Made by a program: the position numbers and the translations under genes. The notes below the pieces were generated by a model. The model was given only the letters and a program-made list of their open reading frames with translations. It was not told the origin of the DNA and ran no database searches. DNA of 64,000 nt from WFZT01 sp964571845 (GTDB lineage Bacteria > Hydrothermota > Hydrothermia > B15-G9 > WFZT01): contig CAZNDM010000062.1 of NCBI GenBank assembly GCA_964571845.1, positions 28,893 to 92,892 of the forward strand. The letters run 5' to 3'. Position 1 is the first letter of the stretch; each line of letters opens with the position of its first letter. Below are positions 17,795 through 26,513 of this stretch, piece after piece.

Positions 17795-17990
17795 ATTTTA
17801 ATCTTACGCGGGTAAAAATACCACGAAGGATGTTAAACAGCTGTTAATCTGATGCAGGGGATATACCAGCAGGTGATTTCCACAGGTAATTGATTTAATT
17901 GCAGAAGTAGGTTTAACGCTCGGGTAAGTTGATAGCGGGTTTTTGTATTGACTAAGTTGGTGGGGCGTTTCCTTTAAAGAGGTATTAATA

Positions 17991-18035
17991 AAAGGTGGGT
18001 GGGGCGCGCGCGAAGCGCGCGCCCCACCCACCTTT
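17991..18035 (-). terminator. 21-bp GC hairpin terminator of the subtilase gene
   Basis: Perfect 21-bp stem (17991-18011 with 18015-18035) and a 3-nt loop (TTC on the minus strand), starting 4 nt after the subtilase stop. On the minus strand it is followed by TTTTATT, a fair T-tract, so intrinsic termination is likely. Confidence 0.7.
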
Positions 18036-18039
18036 ATTA

Positions 18040-21000
18040 TCACTTCAGTATCACAATCTTCCTCGTCTTACTGTAATTTCCAGCCTCAATGCTCAAAAAG
18101 TACACTCCTCCACGAATCTTTTCCGTACTCCAGTCGATACTGTGGTTTCCTGCCTCCATCCTTCCCTCGTACAACTTTGACACAACCCTGCCACTCACAT
18201 CATACAGTCTAATTTTGACATCCGTTGCCGCTGGAATAACAAATGAGATCTTCCCTCTTCTAACCACTGGATTCGGTGTTACATCGAAGAAGAACTTTAC
18301 GGGTTTCAGAGCACCCTCACCCACGCCCACTGTCGGGGGCAATGTCGTGAATTTGATGGCTTTACCTGCTGATATTCCAGTTGCGAGTCTATCCGAGACA
18401 CCGTCATAGTAAATCTGGATTCCGTCTGTTTCTGAAGCGTTTTCAATTCCTGTCGTGAAATCATCCTGCATTGGATCAGATAGATACTGGAAAACAATTT
18501 CCCCGTCACCTGTAGGTGTTGTGTAGTACATTGGATCGTAGAGGAGCACCTGAAATGTCTCCACCTCGTTTGAATGGGCAAAATGAGGCACCTGATACCA
18601 TTCCACGATAAAAATGTGGTTGTCAGAGTCATAGTAATATGCGACCTGGCCACCTCTTGAGGGATTGAGGTCGTCCCACAGGGGAGCAATCATATTTGAT
18701 GGACCATCACTGTTGGGTATGCCAGAGTTGCTGAAATCTCTTGCATTCTCACTGCCCATAGCAAGGTTTCCATTTGATCCGATGGTAATCTGGGTGAATG
18801 ATGCACCGTAATAGTTAAATGTGAATGGGAGATTAACGAGCTGGTCATCGTCGTCTCCGAGCTGGATGACCGTTCCGCTACCGCCAGCCGCAGGTGCAAT
18901 TTCTATCCAGTTGAAAACCGGTGCCGGTGAATAGGAAGAGTCGTTGTTCTCGTAAGCATAATAACCGTAGCTATCAGGTCCTGATGGATCATTCACCGTC
19001 ATCTGACCTATTGTGAGTGTGTAATTAATACTCTTGGTATAACCGGATGAATCCACGAGTGTAATTGTCAGTTCTGCACTATGCTCTCTCGGTGTGGATG
19101 GAGATGCCTGAACAAAGAACATTGTGTCGCTCACCTCGCCTCCGTTGGCTGGAATAGAGGGGATAAAGGCGGTCGAATCAAGGACCTGGAGAAATGTGTC
19201 CTGTGTGGACAGAGAGACTGAGACATTGCCGGCGTCCTGTGTCCCAATATTCCTAAGAGTTACGAGAAACCTTCCACTTTCACCGGGATCGATCACCCCA
19301 TTTCCCGACTCATCAAGAACGGAGATTCCGGTAAAGCTAACAACCACACCTTCAAGCGGCAGGTCCTTTTCAATGGTGAGATCGTCGATATACCATCCGT
19401 CCCGTGTAATTGAGCCGTCAGAGGTAATGAGAAATCTGATGTACACGGTGGTTGAACCCACAAAGGGCGAGAGATTGACAAAAACCTCCTCCCATGTGCT
19501 TTGCGAGCCGTTAACAGAAGCGAGATTTGTCCATTCGCCATTGGGGTCTGTCGCAGCCTGGACATAACCATAGTCAAAGCCACTTTCAAATTCATACCTC
19601 TGCCAGAAGTGGAGTCTTGCGAAGTAGGCGTCAGAAAGATCTATTGGTGTCGCAAGCATTGCATAGTAATTTGCGTTGTTTGGATACTGACCATTGGGGG
19701 AATCGGTGAGACTTCCATTCCCCGAATGGGCGTAAGATGTGGTGATTCCCCAGCTACCTGTTAATACCCAATCGGGAAGAGAAGACTCAAAGTCCTGTAC
19801 ATACCAGGGGTAGTAAGTGGGCTGTCCTATGACAACCGTAATCGTGTCAACTTTGGTGTATCCGGTCATGGATGTGTCACTACCTGTAATTGTGATGACA
19901 AATTGAGCGGCGAGACCGGCACGCCATGTTGAATCAACTGAAAATGAGAATCCATCTCCTGAAACTATAGAGTCATGCGGGATATCACCGTAAAATGAGG
20001 AGTTGTCCGTGATCGTGATAAGCGGGTTATCGGTTGATATCGTGGCATTCACATTGAGGACATCAAGTCCCAGGTTTCTAAGAGGAATGGTCATTGTTAC
20101 ACTCTCTCCTGGATCCGGCATACCATTACCATTTCCAGACGCATCATCATACACAGGTTGAAGTAATCTCAGGTAAGGAGCGTCAAGAGTCGGAGTTGAT
20201 TCAATGACTTTCAGGGCATTTATACGACCCCACCCATAGTCGTTGTTGGGATAGGTATTGCCTGCTGGATGATCGACACCATAGTTTGTGAGAATATCAT
20301 AAATGGTACTGTAGTCGAGAGATGGATTGAGTTCAAACATAAGGGCAATGACACCGGTTACATGGGGAGTGGCCATGGATGTTCCATCCCAGCTTTCGTA
20401 ACCGCCGCCGGGTGTGCTTGATCTAACATTGACTCCTGGAGCTGAAATATCGGGCTTGATAAAATTCCAGTCTGGTCTTGACCAGAGTGTCGTATCTGAC
20501 CAGGGGTACTGGTTGGGAGCCGGTCCCCTCGAGCTAAAGCTCGCAATATTATCATTAATGTCTGTTGCTCCAACTCCGATAACATTTGGAAAGTTACCGG
20601 GTGTTCCAGCAGATCCACTACCGGGACCAGAATTACCGCTGGCAAAAACCGGGATTATGTCAAACTCGTGCCAGGCCCTCACAAACGGTAAAAAGGTCGT
20701 GTCTGTTTCATCCGTACTACCCCATGAATTAGACACAGCCTTTATGTCCACACCTGAATCGACTTTCAAGGACACGAACCACTGGAAACATTCGATAATA
20801 TCCTGATCCTGCCCGCTTCCTCCGGAATTAAATGCCTTGGCAGATGCAATCTGTGCCCTGTAAGCCACGCCAATGTCGTTTGTAAACGGACCAGGTCCAT
20901 CACCACCAGCAATTGTCCCGGCCACATGTGTTCCGTGGCCGTGATCGTCATACGGGGTCGTCCTGTCATTCACAGCATCAAAGAAATAACCTGAGAAGTT

Positions 21001-21534
21001 GCCAGATAAGGCAGGGTGTGATGGATCTATTCCAGTGTCCATTGTTCCGACTATTACACCGTCTCCTGAGAGGCCATAGGCAGACCAAACTGAATCTGCT
21101 TTTATTTTCGTGATATTCCATTCAACAGACTTCTCCTGGGGTATGTCTTTAAAAGACTTTTTGGGCATAATGATGTGTCTCTCACGCACAACATCGACGA
21201 GAGCGACATCTTCTCTCTTCGCAAGCTCGACAATTACCTCTGGTGTGGCTTTGACATATAGCATGTTCACAAGCCAAAAACTCTCATACTCGGCAACATC
21301 TTCGGAACTCAGGAATGATATGACATCCCTCTGTGAATTCCTTGCGACGGTTTTCAGGACTTCGGCTTTGGCTTTGTAGCCTTTAATACCTGAAAGGTCC
21401 GCCTGCTGTTTCATCCAGACAAGAGCCTGAATACTCTCTCCAGGCCCTGCCTTGCTCAGTTTCTCCATCATGGCATCAGAAAGTTTCCCTGCATACAGGG
21501 AAGTTACCATGACCAGTGCAAGCAGATACTTCAT
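18040..21534 (-). CDS. Secreted subtilisin-like protease with T9SS-type sorting domain
   Basis: 1164 aa, exported serine endopeptidase (S8 family). Signal peptide MKYLLALVMVTSLYAG; an I9-like propeptide to about residue 120. The catalytic triad is visible as Asp in GTMDTGID (~165), His in HGHGTHVAGTIAG (~200) and Ser in GTSMATPHVTG (~390). Then two CARDB-like domains flank a jelly-roll/MAM-like region (SYAHSGNGSLTDSPNGQYP... GWYIDDLTIEKD). The C-terminal ~85 residues (VTPNPVVRRGKISF to SKTRKIVILK) form a type IX secretion sorting domain. Probably secreted and processed at the surface for peptide nutrition. Confidence 0.92.
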   Translation of the reverse strand: MKYLLALVMVTSLYAGKLSDAMMEKLSKAGPGESIQALVWMKQQADLSGIKGYKAKAEVLKTVARNSQRDVISFLSSEDVAEYESFWLVNMLYVKATPEVIVELAKREDVALVDVVRERHIIMPKKSFKDIPQEKSVEWNITKIKADSVWSAYGLSGDGVIVGTMDTGIDPSHPALSGNFSGYFFDAVNDRTTPYDDHGHGTHVAGTIAGGDGPGPFTNDIGVAYRAQIASAKAFNSGGSGQDQDIIECFQWFVSLKVDSGVDIKAVSNSWGSTDETDTTFLPFVRAWHEFDIIPVFASGNSGPGSGSAGTPGNFPNVIGVGATDINDNIASFSSRGPAPNQYPWSDTTLWSRPDWNFIKPDISAPGVNVRSSTPGGGYESWDGTSMATPHVTGVIALMFELNPSLDYSTIYDILTNYGVDHPAGNTYPNNDYGWGRINALKVIESTPTLDAPYLRLLQPVYDDASGNGNGMPDPGESVTMTIPLRNLGLDVLNVNATISTDNPLITITDNSSFYGDIPHDSIVSGDGFSFSVDSTWRAGLAAQFVITITGSDTSMTGYTKVDTITVVIGQPTYYPWYVQDFESSLPDWVLTGSWGITTSYAHSGNGSLTDSPNGQYPNNANYYAMLATPIDLSDAYFARLHFWQRYEFESGFDYGYVQAATDPNGEWTNLASVNGSQSTWEEVFVNLSPFVGSTTVYIRFLITSDGSITRDGWYIDDLTIEKDLPLEGVVVSFTGISVLDESGNGVIDPGESGRFLVTLRNIGTQDAGNVSVSLSTQDTFLQVLDSTAFIPSIPANGGEVSDTMFFVQASPSTPREHSAELTITLVDSSGYTKSINYTLTIGQMTVNDPSGPDSYGYYAYENNDSSYSPAPVFNWIEIAPAAGGSGTVIQLGDDDDQLVNLPFTFNYYGASFTQITIGSNGNLAMGSENARDFSNSGIPNSDGPSNMIAPLWDDLNPSRGGQVAYYYDSDNHIFIVEWYQVPHFAHSNEVETFQVLLYDPMYYTTPTGDGEIVFQYLSDPMQDDFTTGIENASETDGIQIYYDGVSDRLATGISAGKAIKFTTLPPTVGVGEGALKPVKFFFDVTPNPVVRRGKISFVIPAATDVKIRLYDVSGRVVSKLYEGRMEAGNHSIDWSTEKIRGGVYFLSIEAGNYSKTRKIVILK

Positions 21535-21535
21535 A

Positions 21536-21820
21536 CTAACCTCCTTTTAGTGCTGAAATTAACAAAATTAAGCCTATAAGGACAAAAATTGCCCCTGTTA
21601 TCAGATTTATTATCCTGTGGGGGATGGTGTTTCCGAGCAGGGTTCCGGCAGCTATTGACAGTACCGATGCAGCCATAAATGCGAGTGTGGCAGAAACAAA
21701 AATACTGACTCGACTGATCTCTGGATGTGTTGAAAACAGGAATGTTGTTATGTTGGTCTTATCCCCAAGCTCTGCGAGGAAAACGGTTATAAAAATTAGG
21801 AAGAAAACCTTCAGGTTCAA
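21536..21820 (-). CDS. GDT1/TMEM165 (UPF0016) half-size membrane protein
   Basis: 94 aa, three hydrophobic segments. It carries the family motif as ELGDKT (residues 16-21), which in homologues lines a Mn2+/Ca2+ transport path. Eukaryotic and many bacterial members contain two such repeats; this one has one, so a homodimer or a partner is needed. It ends 1 nt before the subtilase start and begins 3 nt after the TorD-like stop, so it belongs to that operon. Cation export is inferred from the family. Confidence 0.8.
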   Translation of the reverse strand: MNLKVFFLIFITVFLAELGDKTNITTFLFSTHPEISRVSIFVSATLAFMAASVLSIAAGTLLGNTIPHRIINLITGAIFVLIGLILLISALKGG

Positions 21821-21823
21821 AAA

Positions 21824-22408
21824 CTAATCAACTCCTTTACCGAATGCCTCTTTTTCCCTTTCAATGAAATCTTCAAGAAAATTTGCAACAAATTTGTAAA
21901 ATTTGAGTCTTGCCTCACTTCTGAGGTCCGCAATAAAGTCAGGCACCCATTGAAGAATATGCTCCTCAAAGAACTCTCTGGCGAGATCAAGATCACCTTC
22001 TTCCAGCAAAAATCGCATAAAATCCAGCTCGTAGGATATGTGATCCGGGAGATCCTCTTCGGGGATCATAAGGTTGTAAAGTGAATAGTACTTCGACACC
22101 TCCTCTGCATAGTCTCCCATCAACAACATTTCTCTGTATGCAGATTCATATGGTGGACACGGTAAGGTGGGAAAGCTATTGATAAACAGTCTCGTGTGTT
22201 CTGCCTGAAGTTCCTCAGGTGGAAGGGTCCTGAGCTCGTCAATTGCCTCACTAAATTGAAAAATAAGATTCTCAGCCTCAGAATACTCCTGAAGGACATC
22301 CTGAATGTAGTCTTCGATTTCGTTCAGTTTCTCGAAAAATTCCTCGTCAGGATAGAAAAACAGCTGGCTCAGGATCCTGTAGATACGAGCTCTATCATCA
22401 ACATTCAT
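21824..22408 (-). CDS. TorD-family molybdoenzyme chaperone
   Basis: 194 aa, all-helical. Matches the TorD/DmsD/NarJ-like maturation chaperones by length, the central CPPYESAYREMLLMGDYAEEV region, the downstream PDHISYELDFMRFLLEEG motif, and a C-terminal helical tail. Such proteins bind the Tat signal of a molybdopterin oxidoreductase and help insert the cofactor; no such enzyme is in the window. The start at 22408 is chosen because a promoter ends 8 nt upstream, while longer frames start upstream of it. Confidence 0.8.
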   Translation of the reverse strand: MNVDDRARIYRILSQLFFYPDEEFFEKLNEIEDYIQDVLQEYSEAENLIFQFSEAIDELRTLPPEELQAEHTRLFINSFPTLPCPPYESAYREMLLMGDYAEEVSKYYSLYNLMIPEEDLPDHISYELDFMRFLLEEGDLDLAREFFEEHILQWVPDFIADLRSEARLKFYKFVANFLEDFIEREKEAFGKGVD

Positions 22409-22416
22409 GGTGGTTA

Positions 22417-22444
22417 ATTTTAATGCCAAATAAATAATGGTCAA
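22417..22444 (-). promoter_or_regulatory. Leaderless-type promoter of the torD-like gene
   Basis: On the minus strand TTGACC (22439-22444), 16-nt spacer, TAAAAT (22417-22422). The -10 element ends 8 nt before the ATG at 22408, and no Shine-Dalgarno exists, so transcription should start at or within 2 nt of the codon. Confidence 0.5.
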
Positions 22445-22562
22445 CCATCCCGGACATTTGGAAAATATCAAACCACTTCTTCTCAAAAAACTTTTTATCG
22501 AACAGCCTCACCGTCCTGTGACACGAGCATTTGTAGAATTTTATTCTGCGAGGAATCTATTT

Positions 22563-22591
22563 TTGACCTGAAAGGTGGAACATATTACAGT
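22563..22591 (+). promoter_or_regulatory. Possible promoter of the membrane-protein operon
   Basis: TTGACC (22563-22568), 17-nt spacer, TACAGT (22586-22591); a second AT-rich element TATAAAAT follows at about 22598. Leader to the ATG at 22638 contains GGGAGG. Confidence 0.35.
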
Positions 22592-22637
22592 CATGGTATA
22601 AAATTTGTGGACGCTATTCAAAAGGGAGGTTTCGTGC

Positions 22638-23780
22638 ATGATTGAACTATTGCGAAATTTAACTATCCTCGTGCTGGTTTCATTAAAACCAGCTCCGGCA
22701 ACCAATGTTAGAGCCTTTGACACTCCCAATGATGCTGGAGGAAGTGTTATCGTAAAATGGGACCTCTCAAAAGACGATTCTATCGTGACAAAGTATGAGA
22801 TCATCAGGATCGTGGGGAGTCCTGATGGCAAAAGGGTAACTGCTGGATTTGTACTTCGTGGTACAAACACTTACAGGGATGTGGATCTTAAAAACGGTGA
22901 AAAATACTACTACATGGTTAGGACATGGGCAGACGGAGAATATTCGGACTCTGAGATAACAGCTGAGCCAGCGATACCCCGTCCCCAATGGTTCCATACC
23001 AAACGAGTCGTTGCACTTATCATCCTCCTCGTATTCGGGTCCCTGTTTTTCTATTACTTGAAGCTGGCAAAAGAAGGTGCTCCACTCTGGATCAGAAAGA
23101 TTGCCGGTCTTGAGGCAATTGATGAGGCTGTTGGTAGATCAGTTGAGATGGGACGGCCTATTCTTTACATCCTCGGACTTGGATTCATATCAGACATACC
23201 GACCATTGCAGGTCTTGCCATACTTAAGAGAGTTGCCAAAAAGGCCGCTGAATACGAGGCAGATATTATTGTTCCCAACTATGATCCCATCGTGATGGTT
23301 GCTGCGCAGGAAACGGTAAAGGAAGGATACATGGAAGCAGGAAGGCCCGATCTGTTTAACGAATCAAATATTATGTTTCTCACTCAGGACCAGTTTGGGT
23401 ACGCCGCCGGTGTTGATGGAATAATGGTAAGGGAGAAACCTGGAGCCATCTTCCTTCAGGGTCTATTCTATGCTGAATCCCTTATCCTTGCTGAGACAGG
23501 GCACTCCATAGGTGCGATACAGATCTCCGGAACAACATCGGTAACCCAGCTCCCATTCTTTATTGCTGCAACAGACTACACACTTATCGGAGAGGAAATG
23601 TATGCAGCAAGTGCTTATTTAACGAGGGATCCACTGGCACTTTCTACGCTAAAGGCAGAGGACATCATGAAAGCCCTATTTATCGGCCTCATGGCACTGG
23701 GCACAATTTTCGAAACTATCGCCCTTCTGACTGGTAATCCGGGTTTTCATGTTCTTAAAAACTTTTTCAACATGTTTTAA
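22638..23780 (+). CDS. Membrane protein with fibronectin III domain and a conserved DUF6754-like domain
   Basis: 380 aa. N-terminal signal/anchor (MIELLRNLTILVLVSLKP), a fibronectin type III domain (~15-110: ATNVRAFDTPNDAGGSVIVK, KYEIIRIVG, KYYYMVRTWADGEYS), a transmembrane helix (~120-140), a ~200-residue soluble domain rich in small residues (GRSVEMGRPILYILGLGFIS, AEYEADIIVPNYDPIVM, AETGHSIGAIQISGTTSVTQ), and a C-terminal hydrophobic segment. I recall the large domain as DUF6754, of unknown function. GGGAGG precedes the ATG at 22638; an earlier in-frame ATG at 22605 lacks one. First of four tightly spaced membrane genes. Confidence 0.7.
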   Translation: MIELLRNLTILVLVSLKPAPATNVRAFDTPNDAGGSVIVKWDLSKDDSIVTKYEIIRIVGSPDGKRVTAGFVLRGTNTYRDVDLKNGEKYYYMVRTWADGEYSDSEITAEPAIPRPQWFHTKRVVALIILLVFGSLFFYYLKLAKEGAPLWIRKIAGLEAIDEAVGRSVEMGRPILYILGLGFISDIPTIAGLAILKRVAKKAAEYEADIIVPNYDPIVMVAAQETVKEGYMEAGRPDLFNESNIMFLTQDQFGYAAGVDGIMVREKPGAIFLQGLFYAESLILAETGHSIGAIQISGTTSVTQLPFFIAATDYTLIGEEMYAASAYLTRDPLALSTLKAEDIMKALFIGLMALGTIFETIALLTGNPGFHVLKNFFNMF

Positions 23781-23792
23781 CGGAGGAAGACT

Positions 23793-24578
23793 ATGAAAAG
23801 GGAAGTTCCAATAGCAATTACCTTTATTTCCGGTGTATTACTCGTGATTGCGTTCTTTATCCCGCACGAGCCTTTTGGAAGCCTCGAGCAGAGATTCAAC
23901 GACTGGTACATAATCGTATCTGGATTTGCACTTATCCTCGGAATTGATTCTTTGCTTCTGCACCACTGGAACAAGGTCTCAAGAAGAAGCAAAGATTGGT
24001 TCCATTCATTGAGTTTGATCATCGCCTTTTTCGTAACCCTGATATGGGGATTTTATTCCGGGATCAAGACGGGGCATTTTCTCTCAGCACAGTCAACATT
24101 CAGACAGTACTTCTACATGTATGTCTTCGTCCCGTTGCAGGCAACGATGTTCTCACTTCTTGCGTTTTTCATTGCATCAGCAGCGTACCGTGCGTTCCGG
24201 GCTGACAGATTTGAAGCTGCTCTGCTCCTCTTCTCAGCAGGAATTGTCATGCTCGGAAGAGTTCCCCTCGGAAATTCTGTAGCTCCATACATGGTTGCTC
24301 TCGTATTCCTCATTTTTGCCTTCCTGCTGTACACTGACGGCCGAAAAGAAGTTGATCCTATGAGGAAATATCTCAAGATTGGGGGAGCCGTAGTGAGTCT
24401 TCTCCTGATTTACCCTGTTGGATGGTTCTTCCTTCACTATACGGCACAGACAGCGGGATGGATAATGAATATACCACAGCTTGCGGCCAAAAGAGGGATC
24501 TTTGTCGGGATAGCTCTCGGTGGTATTGCGATGTCTCTCAGAATTATCCTTGGCATAGAAAAAACTTATCTGAGGTGA
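23793..24578 (+). CDS. Polytopic membrane protein, unknown (module gene 2)
   Basis: 261 aa with about eight hydrophobic helices (near 8-25, 37-55, 70-90, 108-127, 135-153, 160-180, 196-215, 238-255) and short loops. ACGGAGGA lies 8 nt before the ATG, and it starts 12 nt after gene 1. No transporter signature is recognised. Conserved-looking polar features within the membrane are HEPFGSLEQRFNDWY between helices 1 and 2 and MLGRVPLGNSVAPYM between helices 5 and 6. Confidence 0.65.
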   Translation: MKREVPIAITFISGVLLVIAFFIPHEPFGSLEQRFNDWYIIVSGFALILGIDSLLLHHWNKVSRRSKDWFHSLSLIIAFFVTLIWGFYSGIKTGHFLSAQSTFRQYFYMYVFVPLQATMFSLLAFFIASAAYRAFRADRFEAALLLFSAGIVMLGRVPLGNSVAPYMVALVFLIFAFLLYTDGRKEVDPMRKYLKIGGAVVSLLLIYPVGWFFLHYTAQTAGWIMNIPQLAAKRGIFVGIALGGIAMSLRIILGIEKTYLR

Positions 24579-24582
24579 GAAA

Positions 24583-25401
24583 ATGAAATACATTGAGAAA
24601 CTTGCAAGAATTGACAGAAGGATAATTTATCTGATCCTCTTTTTAACGGTTCTGCTGCCTTATCTTTTTAAGATCAGTCTGCCGATGAAACCACTTCCTG
24701 AGGTGGTTCAGGCTTATAAGGAGATAGACAAACTTCCCGCTGGATCAGTTGTTATGATTTCAATAGACTACGATGCGGCTTCCATGCCTGAGGTCCAGCC
24801 CATGCTGTACGCGATTCTTCGACACTGTTTCAGCAAAGACCTGAAAATCATCATGCTTGGTCACTGGCCTCTTGGAATCCCTCTTGGTATTGCAGCTCTC
24901 GAGGATGTGGCGAAAGAATACGGTAAAAAATACGGTGAAGATTATGTGTTTCTCGGATTCAGACCGGGGGTTGCCGCTGTAATGATCAACATTGGTAAAG
25001 AAATCAGATCCGTGTTCAGAGAGGATTACTGGGGTACTCCGCTCGATTCTCTACCAATGATGCGGAATGTCCACACATACGATGATATCGCCATCCTCGT
25101 GGGACTTGAGGCAGGAGCGACCGGAGACTACTGGGTACAGTATGCTCAGGCGAGATACAATCAAAAGATCATACTGGGTGGAACAGCAGTGGTGGCGCCT
25201 GACTGGTATCCCTATTTACAGTCCAACCAGATCGTGGGCCTGATAGGCGGTCTTAGAGGTGCTGCTGACTACGAGAACCTTGTTCATAACAAAGCTCTTG
25301 CTTACTACGGAATGACTCCTCAGGCAGCAGTTCACATTCTCATCGTCATATTCATAATTCTCGGTAACATCGGATACTTAGCATTAAGGAGGAGGAAGTA
25401 A
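24583..25401 (+). CDS. Membrane-anchored protein with Rossmann-like outer domain (module gene 3)
   Basis: 272 aa. Hydrophobic helices at both ends (~19-36 and ~248-266), which would place a ~200-residue domain on one side of the membrane. That domain alternates strands and helices (VVMISIDYDAA, LKIIMLGHWPLGIPLGIAAL, VFLGFRPGVAAVMINIGKEI, IAILVGLEAGATGDYW, KIILGGTAVVAPDWYPYL), a Rossmann-like pattern without a recognisable nucleotide motif. Four nt separate it from gene 2 and 1 nt from gene 4, so the stoichiometric complex idea is reasonable. Function unknown. Confidence 0.65.
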   Translation: MKYIEKLARIDRRIIYLILFLTVLLPYLFKISLPMKPLPEVVQAYKEIDKLPAGSVVMISIDYDAASMPEVQPMLYAILRHCFSKDLKIIMLGHWPLGIPLGIAALEDVAKEYGKKYGEDYVFLGFRPGVAAVMINIGKEIRSVFREDYWGTPLDSLPMMRNVHTYDDIAILVGLEAGATGDYWVQYAQARYNQKIILGGTAVVAPDWYPYLQSNQIVGLIGGLRGAADYENLVHNKALAYYGMTPQAAVHILIVIFIILGNIGYLALRRRK

Positions 25402-25402
25402 A

Positions 25403-26047
25403 ATGGCACAGGTTTTCTGGACTTGGGTAGCTGCATTTTTAACCCTCGCTATATTCAGCTTTTTGTACAAGGATAATCCTTTTTACAAATTTGCAGAACA
25501 CATTTATGTTGGCAGTTCCGCAGCTTTCTGGTTCGTTTACCTCTGGTATTTCGACATAAAACCCAAACTCATTGACGGCTGGAGGTACAACACGGGATTG
25601 GAAAAATATATTTTGATCATCCCGGCTATTCTTTCAGTTTTTATGCTCATGAGATTTATAAGACCCCTTGCCTGGCTTTCACGGTGGGCAATTGCATTTA
25701 CCGTCGGAATGGCAGCAGGACTTGGAATAACAGCGGCTCTTCAGGGCTTCCTCGTTCCGCAGATCCAGGCTACATTTCTGCCACTCTGGGTCTCCAAAGG
25801 GAATTTCTGGCAGTCTCTCGGTGCCTCCCTGAACAACATTGTTCTCGTGCTCGGAACCATTGTAACAATCTTTTACTTTTACTTCTCCAAGGAGCACAAA
25901 GGTACTCTCGGTGCACTCTCACGGGCAGGTATCGTGTTTATCATGATCGCTTTCGGAGCATCCTTCGGCTATACGGTAATGGCAAGAATATCACTGCTGA
26001 TCGGTAGGGTTTATTTTCTAATTCACGACTGGTTGCACATTGTCTAA
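25403..26047 (+). CDS. Polytopic membrane protein, unknown (module gene 4)
   Basis: 214 aa, about six hydrophobic helices with conserved-looking aromatics (HIYVGSSAAFWFVYLWYFD, FSRWAIAFTVGMAAGLGI-like segment at ~95-115, YFYFSKEHKGTLG). AGGAGGAAGTAAA precedes the ATG, inside the last codons of gene 3. Its final codons overlap the start of lspA. No family recognised. Confidence 0.65.
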   Translation: MAQVFWTWVAAFLTLAIFSFLYKDNPFYKFAEHIYVGSSAAFWFVYLWYFDIKPKLIDGWRYNTGLEKYILIIPAILSVFMLMRFIRPLAWLSRWAIAFTVGMAAGLGITAALQGFLVPQIQATFLPLWVSKGNFWQSLGASLNNIVLVLGTIVTIFYFYFSKEHKGTLGALSRAGIVFIMIAFGASFGYTVMARISLLIGRVYFLIHDWLHIV

Positions 26048-26510
26048 AAAATTAAGTAACAGCCTGCTCACCATACTCATTGTCGTTGCAGTGGATCAGG
26101 TCTCAAAGTATCTGGTTTACTCGAACCTCAAGCTCTATCAGTCAATTCCACTGATAGATGATATTTTGAGGATCACCTACATCCACAATCCAAATTCCGT
26201 TTTCGGTCTCAGTCTTGGATCCCGATTTCCGTATCCTCTCATGATCATTGTCCTCATCCTGATTGTGGGTGTTATCTGGTTCTTTGAGAGACGAGCAGAA
26301 TTCTACTATCTCTACAGCGCAATTATCGGAGGAGCAATCGGGAATCTGATAGACAGGGTTAGATTCCACGAGGTGGTTGATTTTATTGACATAGGGATCT
26401 CAAAAAACCTGAGATGGCCCGTTTTTAACATAGCGGATGCTTCAATTTCAATTTCTGTTGTATTAATATTAATCCTGAGTTTGAAAAAATCCGGATCGGA
26501 GGTAGATTAA
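26040..26510 (+). CDS. lspA: Lipoprotein signal peptidase
   Basis: 156 aa, four membrane helices. Aspartyl protease that removes signal peptides from diacylglyceryl-modified prolipoproteins. The family motifs are readable: VDQVSKYLV, then IHNPNSVFGL, then GGAIGNLIDR with the first catalytic Asp, and VFNIADASISISV with the second. The start is TTG at 26040, overlapping the previous stop by 8 nt, with weak ribosome site; no better start is available without losing helix 1. Several lipoprotein substrates are encoded in the window. Confidence 0.9.
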   Translation: MSKKLSNSLLTILIVVAVDQVSKYLVYSNLKLYQSIPLIDDILRITYIHNPNSVFGLSLGSRFPYPLMIIVLILIVGVIWFFERRAEFYYLYSAIIGGAIGNLIDRVRFHEVVDFIDIGISKNLRWPVFNIADASISISVVLILILSLKKSGSEVD

Positions 26511-26513
26511 AAC

